51,472 bases of DNA from Chloroflexota bacterium (GTDB lineage: Bacteria > Chloroflexota > Dehalococcoidia > JACPQD01), in the NCBI GenBank assembly GCA_016190665.1, contig JACPQD010000004.1, positions 1-51,472 on the forward strand. The letters are read 5' to 3'. This document shows, piece after piece, positions 34,534 through 42,356 of this stretch. The translations under genes and the position numbers were made by a program. Within the stretch, counting starts at the first letter, position 1. Every line of letters begins with the position of its first letter. The notes under the pieces were generated by a model. It saw only the letters and a list, made by a program, of their open reading frames with translations. It ran no database searches and was not told where the DNA came from.

Positions 34534-35961
34534 ATGGCACGACCAATCGTCTTCCGCGACCCCAAGCGTCTGGCGAGCTTGAAAGGGTTTTCGACCCGCG
34601 ATATGCCGGCGGGCTGGCCCAATTCAAGAATGGGCCAGTTCTCCCCGGACCCGCCGCGCTCCACCGGGAACTTGCCGACGCCCGATTTTATCCCATCGGA
34701 CCTCTTCACCCTGGAGCCAGACCCCAATAATCCGGACAACCCGAAATCCGTCAAGCCGGCGCGAATTTCGGGGGGAAAGGTCACGCGGTTTCTCAAGTAC
34801 CCCGATGGCACAGACTCGCCGGTCCCTCTGTTCTCCACGGACCAGCAAGGTGTGGACCCCAGGTTCGGCTTTGTAACTCCCATCTGCCGTGATTTTGACA
34901 CCGTGTCCCGTGAGATGCCTGACGGGACAAAGATCGATTTCTGGGGCTTCTTCGACCCCAAGATCAAGGATAACCGGTTCAAGTTCCCTTCCGATACGAT
35001 TCGCATCGTGGAAGGGCAGTTCTTCCACGGCTGGCTGAGCCAGATCGCCAAGAAGGCCCATACCATCCACTGGCACGGCATAGAGCCTACCGCCCAGAAC
35101 GATGGGGTGGGCAAGCTCTCCATGGAAGTGGGCGGCGACTATATCTTTCAATGGAAAGCCGGCGAAGGCGGGGCGGGCACCTACTTTTACCACTGCCACC
35201 GCAACACTGTGCTCCACTTTGAGATCGGCATGTACGGCATGCTGCTCATCGATCCATTGAGCCCCAAGGGCGACCCGCTGCTGCCGCCCTACAAGACCGG
35301 CGGGCCGGGTTACGTGCGCTACAAAAGCGGCGTCCTGCGCTACGACGTGGAGGCAATCTGGGTGCCCGACGATGTGGACTCTCGGTTTCACAAGGTCGAC
35401 CATGGCTTCGGCCTGGGCAGCAACAGCAGCTCGGAGCTGGACGCCCAGGGCAAACCCCTGGGCCAGCAGTTCACCTCCCTGAAGGATAACAGCGGTCCTG
35501 ACGGTATGAAGGGGCTCCACGACTTCAAGGCGGACCACTTCTTCATCACCGGCGTTCCCCACCCGTGGACCTTGAATGAACCCACCGATCGCCAGCGTCC
35601 CGGCGTCGCTGCCGTTGTAGCCCCGGGGCAGACCCTTCTCATCCGGCTGCTTTCCGCCGACTACGACGTCACCAGGATCGTTTTCACCGATTTCGATGTG
35701 GAGGTCATCGGGGTTGACGGGCGCGTCCTGGGCAACGGTGGGTGGAGCAGGTACAGCAGCCCCTTCGTGGCCCGGGCTGGCGAAGGCATCCGGCTCACTA
35801 CGGCGCGTCGCGCCGACCTCCTCGTCAGGCCCACGGCGAAGCATCTGGGGACGCACACGATAAGGATACAGTTCTTGAACCACATAACCCAGCAGGAAGA
35901 GGGCATCGCGGAGACCCGTATCATTGTGCGGGAGCCTGCGGCCAGCGAGCGCCAGGTGTAG
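34534..35961 (+). CDS. Multicopper-oxidase-family protein without signal peptide, complementary half
   Basis: A 475-residue protein that begins MARPIVFRDP with no Sec or Tat signal. It carries HTIHWHGIEP (H176, H179, H181) and YHCHRNTVLHFEIGM (H220, C221, H222, H228, M233), which supply a type-1 copper site (Cys, His, Met) and one half of a trinuclear centre. The C-terminal region is cupredoxin-like but has no HxxHxH or HCH motif. It lies 23 bp after the Tat-bearing gene. Inference: it pairs with that product to complete the copper centres and is carried across the membrane with it. A 150-bp copy of its 3' end lies at 37088-37238. Confidence 0.9.
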   Translation: MARPIVFRDPKRLASLKGFSTRDMPAGWPNSRMGQFSPDPPRSTGNLPTPDFIPSDLFTLEPDPNNPDNPKSVKPARISGGKVTRFLKYPDGTDSPVPLFSTDQQGVDPRFGFVTPICRDFDTVSREMPDGTKIDFWGFFDPKIKDNRFKFPSDTIRIVEGQFFHGWLSQIAKKAHTIHWHGIEPTAQNDGVGKLSMEVGGDYIFQWKAGEGGAGTYFYHCHRNTVLHFEIGMYGMLLIDPLSPKGDPLLPPYKTGGPGYVRYKSGVLRYDVEAIWVPDDVDSRFHKVDHGFGLGSNSSSELDAQGKPLGQQFTSLKDNSGPDGMKGLHDFKADHFFITGVPHPWTLNEPTDRQRPGVAAVVAPGQTLLIRLLSADYDVTRIVFTDFDVEVIGVDGRVLGNGGWSRYSSPFVARAGEGIRLTTARRADLLVRPTAKHLGTHTIRIQFLNHITQQEEGIAETRIIVREPAASERQV

Positions 35962-35963
35962 TT

Positions 35964-36021
35964 GGTAGGACAGGCATTCTTGCCTGTCCCGCTCTAGACA
36001 CACTGGAAAGTCTGCCCTACC
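35964..36021. repeat. Two-hairpin repeat element, copy 1
   Basis: An outer pair GGTAGG...CCTACC encloses hairpin 1 (GGACAGGCA, loop TTCT, TGCCTGTCC) and a decayed hairpin 2 around ACTGGAAAGT. A better preserved copy lies at 37241-37297. It follows the stop of the second multicopper oxidase gene directly. Confidence 0.65.
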
Positions 36022-36092
36022 GCTTAGACGCGTAGGGTGGGTTAAGCGAAGCGACGAAGGACGCCACAACGAACTTGGGAAGGGAGAGTCCG

Positions 36093-37076
36093 ATGAAGAT
36101 CGCGGGGTTGTCACCAAGTTGGAGGTTCGTATTCGCAATTGCTGTGGTTGCCCCATTACTGGCATCCAGTAGCTTAGCCATCTTGTTGAGGGATAACTCG
36201 AATCAGAAAGCTAAAGCTCAGACCGTCCGGGAGTATGCCCTCGAGATCCGGCCCGCTGACCTGGACTACGGCGATGGGGCTGTGTGGCATGCTTGGACGT
36301 TCAATGGCACTGTGCCGGGGCCGACGCTGAAGGTCAAGGTGGGTGAGACGCTGAGTGTGAAAGTCACCAACCACCTGGGCATGGTGGCGAGCTTCCATGC
36401 CCATATGGAGGGGTACTCGCTACCTAACGACGGCAGCCAGGCGAACCTGATTGCCGGTGAGGGGGAGAAAGGCCTGCTGGCGCCAGGCGCCGAGTACACA
36501 TACGAGTTCACGCCCCCTTCGGCCGGGCTATTCTACTACCACACCCACTCGGCGGACAAGGGAATCGCGCCTTCCCGATTCGTCATGCAGGGGCTGTATG
36601 GCGCCATTGTCGTGGCTGATCCCGACGAAACACCCTTGAGGGAAGAAGTGCTGTTCCTGGGGGAGAGGGGGCATGTCAGGGAAGGCAATCTGACCCACTG
36701 GATCATGAACGGTATGGGACTGCCCGGGGGTGAGGTGGCTCTGGAGAATATCTTCAGGCAACAGGGCAGGGCGGGGATAGAGAAGCAGTTCAACCGGACC
36801 TTGCCCACCTTTGAGGTGAAAGTGAATGAACCGATAAAGCTCCACGTGATCAACATCGGCGACATTATCCACAGCCTGTACATTCACTCAGCGGAATACA
36901 TCTCCCTTGGCGTGTTGGGGGGACGCCCGTGGCCAGGCAAGGTGGTCCCCTTGGTGCCCGGCGCGGCGGACACTCTTCTGTTGAAGTTCAGCAATCCTGG
37001 CTTATGGCTATTCCACTGCCACGTGGAGAGCCATGCCGATGCCGGCATGGTGGGGCTGTTTATCGCGAAGCAATGA
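36093..37076 (+). CDS. Two-domain multicopper oxidase (small-laccase-like)
   Basis: An exported oxidase of 327 residues with an N-terminal hydrophobic signal/anchor (about 10-32). It has a full set of copper motifs: HAH (H102, H104), YHTH (H150, H152), H260-x4-H265 and HCHVESHADAGM (H308, C309, H310, H314, M319). The type-1 site is only in domain 2, as in type-B two-domain laccases; the nitrite reductase arrangement (type-1 in domain 1) is absent. The ATG at 36093 with AAGGGAGAG upstream is preferred to a TTG 18 bp earlier. It lies 131 bp after the split pair, on the same strand. Confidence 0.92.
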   Translation: MKIAGLSPSWRFVFAIAVVAPLLASSSLAILLRDNSNQKAKAQTVREYALEIRPADLDYGDGAVWHAWTFNGTVPGPTLKVKVGETLSVKVTNHLGMVASFHAHMEGYSLPNDGSQANLIAGEGEKGLLAPGAEYTYEFTPPSAGLFYYHTHSADKGIAPSRFVMQGLYGAIVVADPDETPLREEVLFLGERGHVREGNLTHWIMNGMGLPGGEVALENIFRQQGRAGIEKQFNRTLPTFEVKVNEPIKLHVINIGDIIHSLYIHSAEYISLGVLGGRPWPGKVVPLVPGAADTLLLKFSNPGLWLFHCHVESHADAGMVGLFIAKQ

Positions 37077-37087
37077 GCCGCCTGCGG

Positions 37088-37238
37088 GGCCGTCCTGCTG
37101 CTCAGGCCCACCCAGAAGCATCATGGTGAGCACACCATAACGATACAGTTCTTGAACCACATAACCCAGCAGGAAGAGGGCGTCGCGGAAACCCGTATCA
37201 TCGTGCGGGAGCCGGCGGCCAGAGAGCGCCAGGTGTAG
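37088..37238 (+). pseudogene. Duplicated 3' end of the multicopper oxidase gene
   Basis: About 50 codons, starting CTG CTG CTC and ending GAGCGCCAGGTGTAG, repeat the C-terminus of the 34534-35961 gene (QFLNHITQQEEG, ETRIIVREPAA) with a handful of substitutions. The downstream two-hairpin element is duplicated with it. The rest of the gene is absent, so it marks an old duplication followed by deletion or insertion around the third oxidase gene. Confidence 0.9.
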
Positions 37239-37240
37239 TT

Positions 37241-37297
37241 GGTAGGACAGGCATTCCTGCCTGTCCGCTGAGGACAGACTGGAAAGTCTGTCCTACC
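37241..37297. repeat. Two-hairpin repeat element, copy 2 (three-way-junction fold)
   Basis: GGTA and TACC enclose two perfect 9-bp hairpins: GGACAGGCA/TGCCTGTCC with loop TTCC (37245-37266) and GGACAGACT/AGTCTGTCC with loop GGAA (37272-37293). It sits between convergent genes and may terminate both transcripts. Confidence 0.75.
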
Positions 37298-37311
37298 ACC
37301 TTACGATGGCC

Positions 37312-38079
37312 TTAGCGTAAGAGCCTGCTCAACCAACCTTGCCGCTGTCTGACCATCCCCACCGCAGCCTCGTGGGCCTGCGTTTCGAGAACGTCTTCCA
37401 GGGCCTGGAGTTCGAATCCGGGATGGCGCCGCTCCAGGGCCAACCGCAGGAGATGGTCGGCGAACTGGGGATTCTTGGGGAGAAGCGAGCCGTGGAGATA
37501 GGTGCCGAAGGCGTTGCGGTAGACGGCTCCCTCCGAGCCATCCTCGGAGTTGTTGCCGTGGCCGCTCACTACCTTCGCCAGCGGCCTGGCGCCAGGGCCC
37601 AGGTAGGTGCGGCCTCCGTGGTTCTCGAAGCCCACCAGCAGCTTGCCCTCCCATTCGGCAACGACGTTGCCAATGCAGCGCGGGACGTGGCTCCCTTGGT
37701 GGACGGTCCAGGCATCGAAGACGCCAATGCCCTCCAGTCGCGGCCCCTCCGCTGGCTGATAGTACCGCCCGAACAACTGGTAGCCTCCGCAGACCACCAA
37801 AGCCACCACGCCGCTCTCTATCGCCTCACGGATGGCGACGGCCTTTTCCTGTAAGTCATCGGCGGCCCTTTTCTGCTCCTTGTCCTGGCCGCCGCCCATG
37901 AAAAGGATGTCGTACTTGAAGGAGAGGTCGTCGCTGATGCCTATCTCCCTGACCTCCAGGCGGACGCCCCGCCTGGCGCAGCGCTGCTTCAGGCAGATGA
38001 TATTGCCCCGATCGCCATAGAGGTTCATCAGCGAGGGGTAGAGGTGAGCGAGGACCAGCCCCACTTCCGAAGACATCAC
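37312..38079 (-). CDS. gatD: Lipid II isoglutaminyl synthase, glutamine amidotransferase subunit
   Basis: Releases ammonia from glutamine for amidation of D-glutamate in lipid II, in complex with MurT. The 255-residue product is a class-I-like, CobB/CobQ-type amidotransferase: nucleophile C97 in VVCGGYQ and catalytic H196 in GTYLHGSLLP. The N-terminus has the family motif HLYPSLMNLYGDRGN. The gene overlaps murT by 4 bp (ATGA), which fits a tight complex. Presence of the pair implies a peptidoglycan cell wall with amidated stem peptide, which excludes wall-less Dehalococcoides-like relatives. Confidence 0.95.
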   Translation of the reverse strand: MMSSEVGLVLAHLYPSLMNLYGDRGNIICLKQRCARRGVRLEVREIGISDDLSFKYDILFMGGGQDKEQKRAADDLQEKAVAIREAIESGVVALVVCGGYQLFGRYYQPAEGPRLEGIGVFDAWTVHQGSHVPRCIGNVVAEWEGKLLVGFENHGGRTYLGPGARPLAKVVSGHGNNSEDGSEGAVYRNAFGTYLHGSLLPKNPQFADHLLRLALERRHPGFELQALEDVLETQAHEAAVGMVRQRQGWLSRLLR

Positions 38080-39482
38080 TCTGTCTCCCAGTAGTCCTGG
38101 AGATAGCCCTGTTTGACGAGAACATGGCGCGCCTCCAGCATGGCAGTGTAGGTCGGGACCAGGTACAGCGTCTCGCCCACCGGCGTCTCTCTAACCGCCG
38201 CCCGAATGGCCTTCGCCAGGTCTTTCTCCAGGATGAAGCGCCCTTCTCCTCCGCTGACGCCCGCGTACTGCAGGCGCAGAGCCAGGTCCTCGGCGCGGAG
38301 GCCGGACACCACCGCCAGCTTGACGCGTCCCGTCAGCGTCTCGAAGTCCACGTCCCAGATCCAGGAGACATCCTGCCCGTCGGCGATGCCGTCGTTCAGC
38401 GCCAAGAGCAGGTTCTTCTGCGTCCCATCGCTGAGCAGTGCCGAGAGAACCTGATTGAAGCCGACGGGGTTCTTGGCTAAGACAAGATAAACGACTCTAC
38501 CCTCGATCTCCAGTCGTTCGACGCGCCCGAAGGCCGCCGTGAAAAGCTCCAGCCCGCGCTTCACTGCCTCCAGCGGCGCGCCGAGGGCATGCCCCACGGC
38601 GCAGGCGGCCAGGGCGTTGTAGACGTTGTAGATGCCGGGAAGGCGGACCTCCAAGTCCATCTCACCGTCGGGGGTGCTGATCCTCGTGAGCGTGCCTTCG
38701 AAGCCGCGCACTTGCAGGCGCTCCGCCTTCACCTGAGGGTCGGGCCTGCGAAGGTGACAGCGAGGACAATAGTAGTGGCCAATGTGTCCATAGTAGGAGA
38801 GGTCGTACTGGTATTCCAGGCCACAGCGCGGGCACCACCGGGAGTCGGCGGCGTGCTCTAGCCAATCACGGCCCAACTGCTTGTCTTCGACGCCGAAGTA
38901 GACCAGCCTGTTTTCCAGCGCCCGGCCCACGTCGGCGACTATGGGGTCATCGGAGTTCAGCACTACGGAGGCGCCAAGGGGAAGCCGGGTCAGGGCTTCC
39001 CTCCAGATAGCCGCCACCGAGTCCACTTCACCGTAGCGGTCCAGTTGATCGCGAAAGAGGTTGGTTATGACCACGACGCGGGGCCGCACCTCCTCAATCG
39101 CATAGGGCAGCACCGCCTCGTCCACCTCGAAGACGCCGGTCATCTCGACATGCCGGCGCAGGCGGCCCAGAAAATCGGCCTCTTCGACGAGAGCCGCCGT
39201 CACCCCTCTCATAAGGTTGGACCCCGATGGGTTGCAGAGAGGAGCGACGCCCATCTGGCGGAGGATAGTGGCGATCATGCGGGAGGTGGTCGTCTTGCCG
39301 TTGGTGCCGGTGACCAGGACGGAGCCGCCGCTTATCTGCGCCGCCAGGCAACGCGCCAGACCCGGGTCGATGGCCCGAGCCACCACCCCGGGCAGCGCCG
39401 TGCCACCGCCGCGCCTCAGAGAACGGGACGCCGCCCCAGAAAGCTTGCCGAGCCACAGGGCGGCGAGAGAATTCAACCTCAT
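38076..39482 (-). CDS. murT: Lipid II isoglutaminyl synthase, Mur ligase-like subunit
   Basis: The ATP-dependent half of the MurT-GatD complex. The 468-residue product has a Mur-ligase P-loop VTGTNGKTTTSR (57-68) and the following NLFRDQLDRYGE block. A zinc ribbon insertion with two CPRC pairs about 25 residues apart (about 217-243) is characteristic of MurT and absent from ordinary Mur ligases. The C-terminal DUF1727 region starts near LVLAKNPVGFNQVL. All motifs are intact. It is first of the two-gene unit, overlapping gatD. Confidence 0.96.
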   Translation of the reverse strand: MRLNSLAALWLGKLSGAASRSLRRGGGTALPGVVARAIDPGLARCLAAQISGGSVLVTGTNGKTTTSRMIATILRQMGVAPLCNPSGSNLMRGVTAALVEEADFLGRLRRHVEMTGVFEVDEAVLPYAIEEVRPRVVVITNLFRDQLDRYGEVDSVAAIWREALTRLPLGASVVLNSDDPIVADVGRALENRLVYFGVEDKQLGRDWLEHAADSRWCPRCGLEYQYDLSYYGHIGHYYCPRCHLRRPDPQVKAERLQVRGFEGTLTRISTPDGEMDLEVRLPGIYNVYNALAACAVGHALGAPLEAVKRGLELFTAAFGRVERLEIEGRVVYLVLAKNPVGFNQVLSALLSDGTQKNLLLALNDGIADGQDVSWIWDVDFETLTGRVKLAVVSGLRAEDLALRLQYAGVSGGEGRFILEKDLAKAIRAAVRETPVGETLYLVPTYTAMLEARHVLVKQGYLQDYWETE

Positions 39483-39663
39483 GGGTCATATTCTAGCACA
39501 AGCCGGTGAAAGATGTGGGGGCGGGCGTACCTGCGCGGCCACCCAAAAGTCCGGCCGGGTGGGGCGCGTTTTCTCCACCGCGCACTGAAATACGTCGCAT
39601 AGTCGATGTCGTAGGCCCACGGCCGTGCGTCCGGGAGGAGTGAGGGCGGTTCGCGGGCCGCGC

Positions 39664-40476
39664 CTATGTGCCCTCCCAGCCGTAGCCGGCTGCCAGGCGA
39701 AGGAAGTCGGCGTGGACGGAGGTATTGGCGGCCACGACGCCGGTGGTCTTCAATGTCAGGGGCGCGCCGCCCCGCTCCGTGATGACGCCGCCCGCCTCGC
39801 GCACCAGTACGATGCCGGCGGCGTAGTCCCAGGGGTAGACGCAGTTGTGGAAATAGAGGTCGAACCTGCCTGCCGCGGCATAGGCCACACCCAGCGACGC
39901 CGAACCAATGACGCGGAAGCCCTGCACTCCGGGCCAGATGCTCTGCATAAGCTCCAGCGCTTGGGCGCCGCGGGCGTCCTCGTAGCCCAGGTCCCCACCG
40001 ACGAAGGACTCCTCCAGGGTGGCCTTGTCGCCCACACAGATGGGCGTAGCGTTCAAAAAGGCGCCTTTCCCTTTCTCGGCGGTAAACATCTCGTCCCGAA
40101 GCGCGTCGTAGGTAACGCCGAGGACGACGTCGCCGTCCCTGGCCAGCGCCAGGCTGACACAGAAGATAGGGAGGCCGGAAGCGTAGTTGCGGCTGCCGTC
40201 CAGGGGATCGACTATCCACACGTAAGGGGAAGGGGTCTCCCTGCCGCCGCCTTCCTCGGCCATGATGTTGAAATGGGGGTACTCGGTGCGCAGGAGGCCG
40301 ACGATCTCTTTCTCGGCGCGAAGGTCAACGTCGGTGACGACGTTGCCCCGGCTCTTCTGCCGCACGTTTCTGGCCTTGGAGAAGCCATCGACAGCTATCT
40401 CGCCGGCACGCCGGGCCGCCTGCATGGCGATGTCCATACCCGACTTGCCGGAGCGGGACAGAGGGATAGGACTCAT
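39664..40476 (-). CDS. Inositol monophosphatase family protein
   Basis: A Mg-dependent phosphatase of the IMPase/CysQ/SuhB superfamily, 270 residues. Metal-binding motifs are complete: AEEGGG for the first Glu, WIVDPLDGSRNY (the usual motif has Thr where this has Ser) and WDYAAGIVLVREAGG near the C-terminus. The substrate could be inositol phosphate, 3'-phosphoadenosine phosphate or a sugar phosphate; the sequence alone does not decide. Its start overlaps the stop of trpS by 4 bp (ATGA), so the two are translated together. Confidence 0.94.
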   Translation of the reverse strand: MSPIPLSRSGKSGMDIAMQAARRAGEIAVDGFSKARNVRQKSRGNVVTDVDLRAEKEIVGLLRTEYPHFNIMAEEGGGRETPSPYVWIVDPLDGSRNYASGLPIFCVSLALARDGDVVLGVTYDALRDEMFTAEKGKGAFLNATPICVGDKATLEESFVGGDLGYEDARGAQALELMQSIWPGVQGFRVIGSASLGVAYAAAGRFDLYFHNCVYPWDYAAGIVLVREAGGVITERGGAPLTLKTTGVVAANTSVHADFLRLAAGYGWEGT

Positions 40477-41462
40477 CTCGGCAGAAGTCTCATCTTATAT
40501 TTGACCTCCTTGAGCGTCTCGACGGCGATGGCCCGGGCGCGGCGCGCGCCGTCGGCCATAACCTCCTCGACGTAGCCGCGCCTGGCGGCGATCTCGGCGC
40601 GCCGGTCTCGGAAGGGCTGCAGAGAGCCGTTTATCCCTTGCGCCAGTTGCTGCTTGCAGGCCACGCAGCCCCGATCCGCCGCCATGCACTCACGCTCGAT
40701 CTGGCTGACGAGGCCATCGTTGAAGAAATGGTGGAGGGTAAAGACGTTACATATGGTGGGATGGCCGGGGTCGGTGCGATAGCGGCGCGCCGGGTCGGTG
40801 ACGGCCGTCATCACGCGCTTCGCAGTGTCCTTCGGAGACGCCGCCAACTCGATCTGGTTGTCGAGGCTCTTGCTCATCTTTCGAGCGCCGTCCAGGCCCA
40901 TGACCAGGGGAAAATCGGTCAGCTTGGCATTGGGCTCGGGGAAGGTCGCGCCGAAGAAGGTGTGAAAGCGCCTCACGATCTCGCGCGCCAGTTCCAGATG
41001 TGGCAACTGGTCCTCTCCTACCGGCACGGTATCCGCTTTGTAAAGGACGATATCGGCGGTCATCAGGACGGGATAGCCCACCAGGCCGTAGTTGACGTTC
41101 TGCGGCTGCTGCTTGGCTTTCTCCTTGAAGGTGGCCACCCGGAGCAGCCAGCTCAGGGGCGTAACCATGCTCAAAAGGGTGTGGAGCTCCATTACCTCAG
41201 GCACATGCGACTGTACGAAGAGGATGCTCCTGGCGGGGTCCAGCCCAGCCGCCAGCCAGTCGAGCATCATCTCGCGGATATTGTCCTGGAGCACGCTCGT
41301 TTCTTCCAGAGTCGTCAGGGCGTGGATATCAACGATACAGTAAATGCAATCGTAGTCGTCCTGGAGCTTCACGTAGTTCTGGATGGCTCCGAGGTAGTTG
41401 CCGATGTGCTGCCGGCCCGTAGGGCGAGCACCGGAAAAAACGCGGCCTTTCATGCAAAACAT
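40473..41462 (-). CDS. trpS: Tryptophanyl-tRNA synthetase
   Basis: Charges tRNA-Trp. A class-I synthetase with the HIGH-type signature in PTGRQHIGNYLGA, the KMSKS loop as GARKMSKSLDN, and the tryptophan-pocket region. Start: ATG at 41462 has AGGAG 5 nt upstream. Another ATG at 41453 gives the more usual N-terminus MKGRVFSG with a weaker AAGGG at 9 nt; either is possible. About 330 residues, a normal size. I looked for a T-box leader upstream and did not find one. Confidence 0.96.
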   Translation of the reverse strand: MFCMKGRVFSGARPTGRQHIGNYLGAIQNYVKLQDDYDCIYCIVDIHALTTLEETSVLQDNIREMMLDWLAAGLDPARSILFVQSHVPEVMELHTLLSMVTPLSWLLRVATFKEKAKQQPQNVNYGLVGYPVLMTADIVLYKADTVPVGEDQLPHLELAREIVRRFHTFFGATFPEPNAKLTDFPLVMGLDGARKMSKSLDNQIELAASPKDTAKRVMTAVTDPARRYRTDPGHPTICNVFTLHHFFNDGLVSQIERECMAADRGCVACKQQLAQGINGSLQPFRDRRAEIAARRGYVEEVMADGARRARAIAVETLKEVKYKMRLLPR

Positions 41463-41540
41463 CCCTTCTCCTGTGCGTAAGGAGAAGTTTAGCACGAAGA
41501 AGCCGCACTCGACAAGTTGATGGCGCCCGTTTACAATAGT

Positions 41541-41570
41541 GGGCCGGCGGGTCTCATCGTCCGCCGGCCC
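41541..41570. terminator. GC-rich 10-bp hairpin
   Basis: GGGCCGGCGG and CCGCCGGCCC pair perfectly around a 10-nt loop. It lies after the CHRD gene on the minus strand and before trpS. No long T run follows, so termination is likely but unproven. Confidence 0.6.
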
Positions 41571-41657
41571 CTTTCCACGCCTCTTCGGTCCCTCGCCGTT
41601 GGGGCGTTAGACTTCCGCTTTTGCAGCAGCGTGTGCCCTGCTGACTCCCGGCGCATG

Positions 41658-42155
41658 CTACTGGATCTGTCCGCGCATCTCCCCTCCCGGACGCTGGCTC
41701 GTGTGGACGTTCACGTAGGCGTTGCCCACTCTGATGGCCGCGATCAGCTCGGCCAATGGACGGCCGGCGAGCACGCCCCTCAAGCTGTCTGCGGTGAGCG
41801 TCCCCTCTGAAAGCACCCCGTTGAAAGCGCCGGGGATCAACACGGCTGGCGGGGCGCTGGGGTAAAGCCAGGCAACGACAGGCCCGTTCACGCCTGTCGC
41901 CGCCGTATGGATGTGAGACTGCGTGATATTCTCAATGTTGGCGGCAGTTAGCTTGAAGGTGAGCGACATTCCGTCCTGCGACAAGAAGAAGGTGGCTTCC
42001 CCGGTCGCCTGAGTAGCCACTGGAGGCACCTCGTTAGCGCCCGCCAGAGTCGCCTTGAAATCCGGCGCGGCCTGGAGTTGCATCAGCACGATGATGGGCA
42101 CCGCAATCGCGAGAATAGCTGAGGCCACTATGATGGGCTTTATGGGCTTTTTCAT
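41658..42155 (-). CDS. Exported CHRD-domain protein
   Basis: A 165-residue exported protein: basic start MKKPIKP, a hydrophobic signal or anchor (8-26), then one CHRD domain (named for chordin). Typical marks are the opening FKATLAGANEVPPVATQATGEA, SHIHTAATGVNGPVVAWLY, and the end VNVHTSQRPGGEMRGQI. Function of bacterial CHRD proteins is not established. Start: ATG at 42155 with GGAG 6 nt upstream; the frame open further upstream lacks both signal and ribosome site. It is divergent from the BNR-repeat gene with a 200-bp shared upstream region. Confidence 0.93.
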   Translation of the reverse strand: MKKPIKPIIVASAILAIAVPIIVLMQLQAAPDFKATLAGANEVPPVATQATGEATFFLSQDGMSLTFKLTAANIENITQSHIHTAATGVNGPVVAWLYPSAPPAVLIPGAFNGVLSEGTLTADSLRGVLAGRPLAELIAAIRVGNAYVNVHTSQRPGGEMRGQIQ

Positions 42156-42356
42156 TTTCTTCTCCTTCTGATCGAGTACCACATGATCCTCGATGCTCCT
42201 TTGCACCCATGATAGCGACCGGCCCATAAAGAAGTCATTAAGCCTCCGGCCGGAAAGATGCAAAAAGGTGACATTTTGACTTTTCTGCGTTCCCGTGTTA
42301 GATTCTATCAGTTGTTCGTGGAAGCCGCCCATCTGCGTTGGATGAATTCTTTTCCC

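Noticed and set aside
36093..37076. Copper nitrite reductase (NirK)
   Set aside because: The type-1 copper motif is in domain 2 (HCHVESHADAGM), not in domain 1 as in NirK, and the domain-1 segment is the YHTH of laccases.
41463..41660. Possible T-box leader of trpS
   Set aside because: The hairpin at 41541-41570 is a plain GC stem. I found no T-box sequence or specifier loop, and it is better explained as the terminator of the CHRD gene.
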